Assembly (NCBI GenBank): GCA_903822115.1
Contig: CAIJNU010000027.1
Span: forward strand, 1 to 14,208
DNA from: an uncultured Candidatus Peregrinibacteria bacterium
GTDB lineage: Bacteria > Patescibacteriota > Gracilibacteria > Peribacterales > Peribacteraceae
Length of the DNA stretch: 14,208 nucleotides
Direction of reading: 5' to 3'
The position numbers and the translations under genes were made by a program. Shown one piece after another: positions 13,432-14,208 of this stretch. The number at the start of each line of letters is the position of its first letter. Position 1 is the stretch's first letter. A model generated the notes under the pieces. It ran no database searches, had not been told where the DNA came from, and saw only the letters and a program-made list of their open reading frames with translations.

Positions 13432-14208
13432 ATGAACATTCCTAGAGCAGTAGTGATGCGCGTGATAGCCGTTACCACTTTTATTCTTGGCATCATAGTG
13501 GTTTCCTTTGTTGTTTTTTCCTCAAGTGGGATAGGGCTTGCCGAACTTATCAACATGAGCGCGAAAAAGCCGGTTAATCCTTGCGGGAAATTGGTTCTAG
13601 ACACCGAAACTGGTCTTTGTATGGAGCAGCCTGTCTGGGACTTTTTTAACAATGTCATCCATCCCAATCTTCAAACTTGTGCGGACTGTTCCAATTTGCC
13701 TGTTCCAGTTATTTCACTCAATAATGGCACGCAAGTTTCAACATTTGCGGTATATCTTAGTGGCAGGAAGTTATTGGATTGGGTAACGCCAGGTCTCACA
13801 GCGGATAGCACCGTCCAGAGTGATTCAGGCAACGTCCTGCCTCCTGGGAGCACAAGTGCACAAATCTTACGTGTGACTGGTACAAATTCCATCAGGTATA
13901 TGATTCCATCAGAGGGTCAGTATTTTCAGAATCGTTATGAAGTATTATCTCCTCAAAAAACAACGGAAGTCCATTATGACATTGTGAAGAAATCAGGGAT
14001 GTATGGGAGTGCGTACTTTTTCGTCCAAGCAGCGCAGCCTCATGTAGACATGGACGCAGTCACTCGTAGTTTTGATGCGATAGCGTTAAGTGAGAGCAGG
14101 CTTGCGAATCTCTCAAAGCCTGACCCGTATTATGTTCTTGCCATGCCATATCTTATCGGAGGGGTCTTCGGAGGTGAGGGCGATTTCTATGTTGGGAACC
14201 ATATATTA
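13432..14208 (+). CDS. Membrane-anchored protein of unknown function (partial, runs off right edge)
   Basis: An uninterrupted frame of 259 codons from the ATG at 13432 to the last base, with no stop in the window. The protein has a basic start (MNIPRAVVMRV), one membrane segment (about 10-31) and an extracytoplasmic part with four cysteines, two singles (C51, C63) and a CADC pair (C83, C86), which could form disulfides or bind metal. A beta-rich region follows (VPVISLNNGTQVSTFAVYLSG and onward), ending near a Gly-rich hydrophobic stretch (YLIGGVFGG, residues 241-249) at the edge. I do not recognise the family. Codon use is visibly more AT-rich (TTA, ATA, AAA, CTT frequent) than in the other genes. 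There is no Shine-Dalgarno and no clear promoter, so it may be read from the tRNA-Cys transcript. It could belong to an element inserted behind the tRNA. Confidence 0.85.
   Translation, partial: MNIPRAVVMRVIAVTTFILGIIVVSFVVFSSSGIGLAELINMSAKKPVNPCGKLVLDTETGLCMEQPVWDFFNNVIHPNLQTCADCSNLPVPVISLNNGTQVSTFAVYLSGRKLLDWVTPGLTADSTVQSDSGNVLPPGSTSAQILRVTGTNSIRYMIPSEGQYFQNRYEVLSPQKTTEVHYDIVKKSGMYGSAYFFVQAAQPHVDMDAVTRSFDAIALSESRLANLSKPDPYYVLAMPYLIGGVFGGEGDFYVGNHIL

Overview
The window looks like chromosomal DNA of a Candidate Phyla Radiation (Patescibacteria) bacterium, possibly of the Peribacteria/Peregrinibacteria type. This is inference. It rests on the compact operons, moderately high G+C, a 206-residue protein that resembles a family I associate with this radiation, and intergenic DNA rich in short hairpins. 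TGA serves as a normal stop (trigger factor, lipoprotein), so the UGA=Gly code of Gracilibacteria/Absconditabacteria does not apply. None of the genes has a convincing Shine-Dalgarno sequence, and three well-formed promoters sit almost on top of start codons, so short-leader or leaderless translation seems common here.

Layout. 1-435 holds no supported gene but contains two strong inverted repeats. 436-5705 is a minus-strand cluster, read right to left: a membrane-anchored protein of unknown function, secF, a GT39-like membrane glycosyltransferase and tig (trigger factor). It has its own promoter at 5714-5741. 5706-6946 is a 1.2-kb region without a credible protein gene but dense in signals: a plus-strand promoter followed by about 620 bases of hairpin-rich sequence ending in a bidirectional-type terminator (candidate structured RNA), a run of three hairpins, and a minus-strand promoter followed by two intrinsic terminators (candidate small RNA).

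6947-12442 is a second minus-strand operon, transcribed from a TTGAGG-17-TATAAT promoter: a secreted, C-terminally anchored Ig-like/fibronectin-III protein, a PfkB-family kinase, the 206-residue conserved protein and a membrane-anchored TPR protein. Divergently from it runs a small lipoprotein gene (12588-13163), then tRNA-Cys(GCA) at 13296-13370, then a visibly more AT-rich gene for a membrane-anchored protein that runs off the right edge.

Functionally the window centres on protein export and folding (SecF, trigger factor) and the cell envelope (glycosyltransferase, FN3 surface protein, TPR protein, lipoprotein). The most interesting material is non-coding: the candidate long RNA at 5831-6450, the small-RNA candidate at 6661-6865, and a tRNA-Cys whose 18-55 tertiary pair appears changed on both sides.
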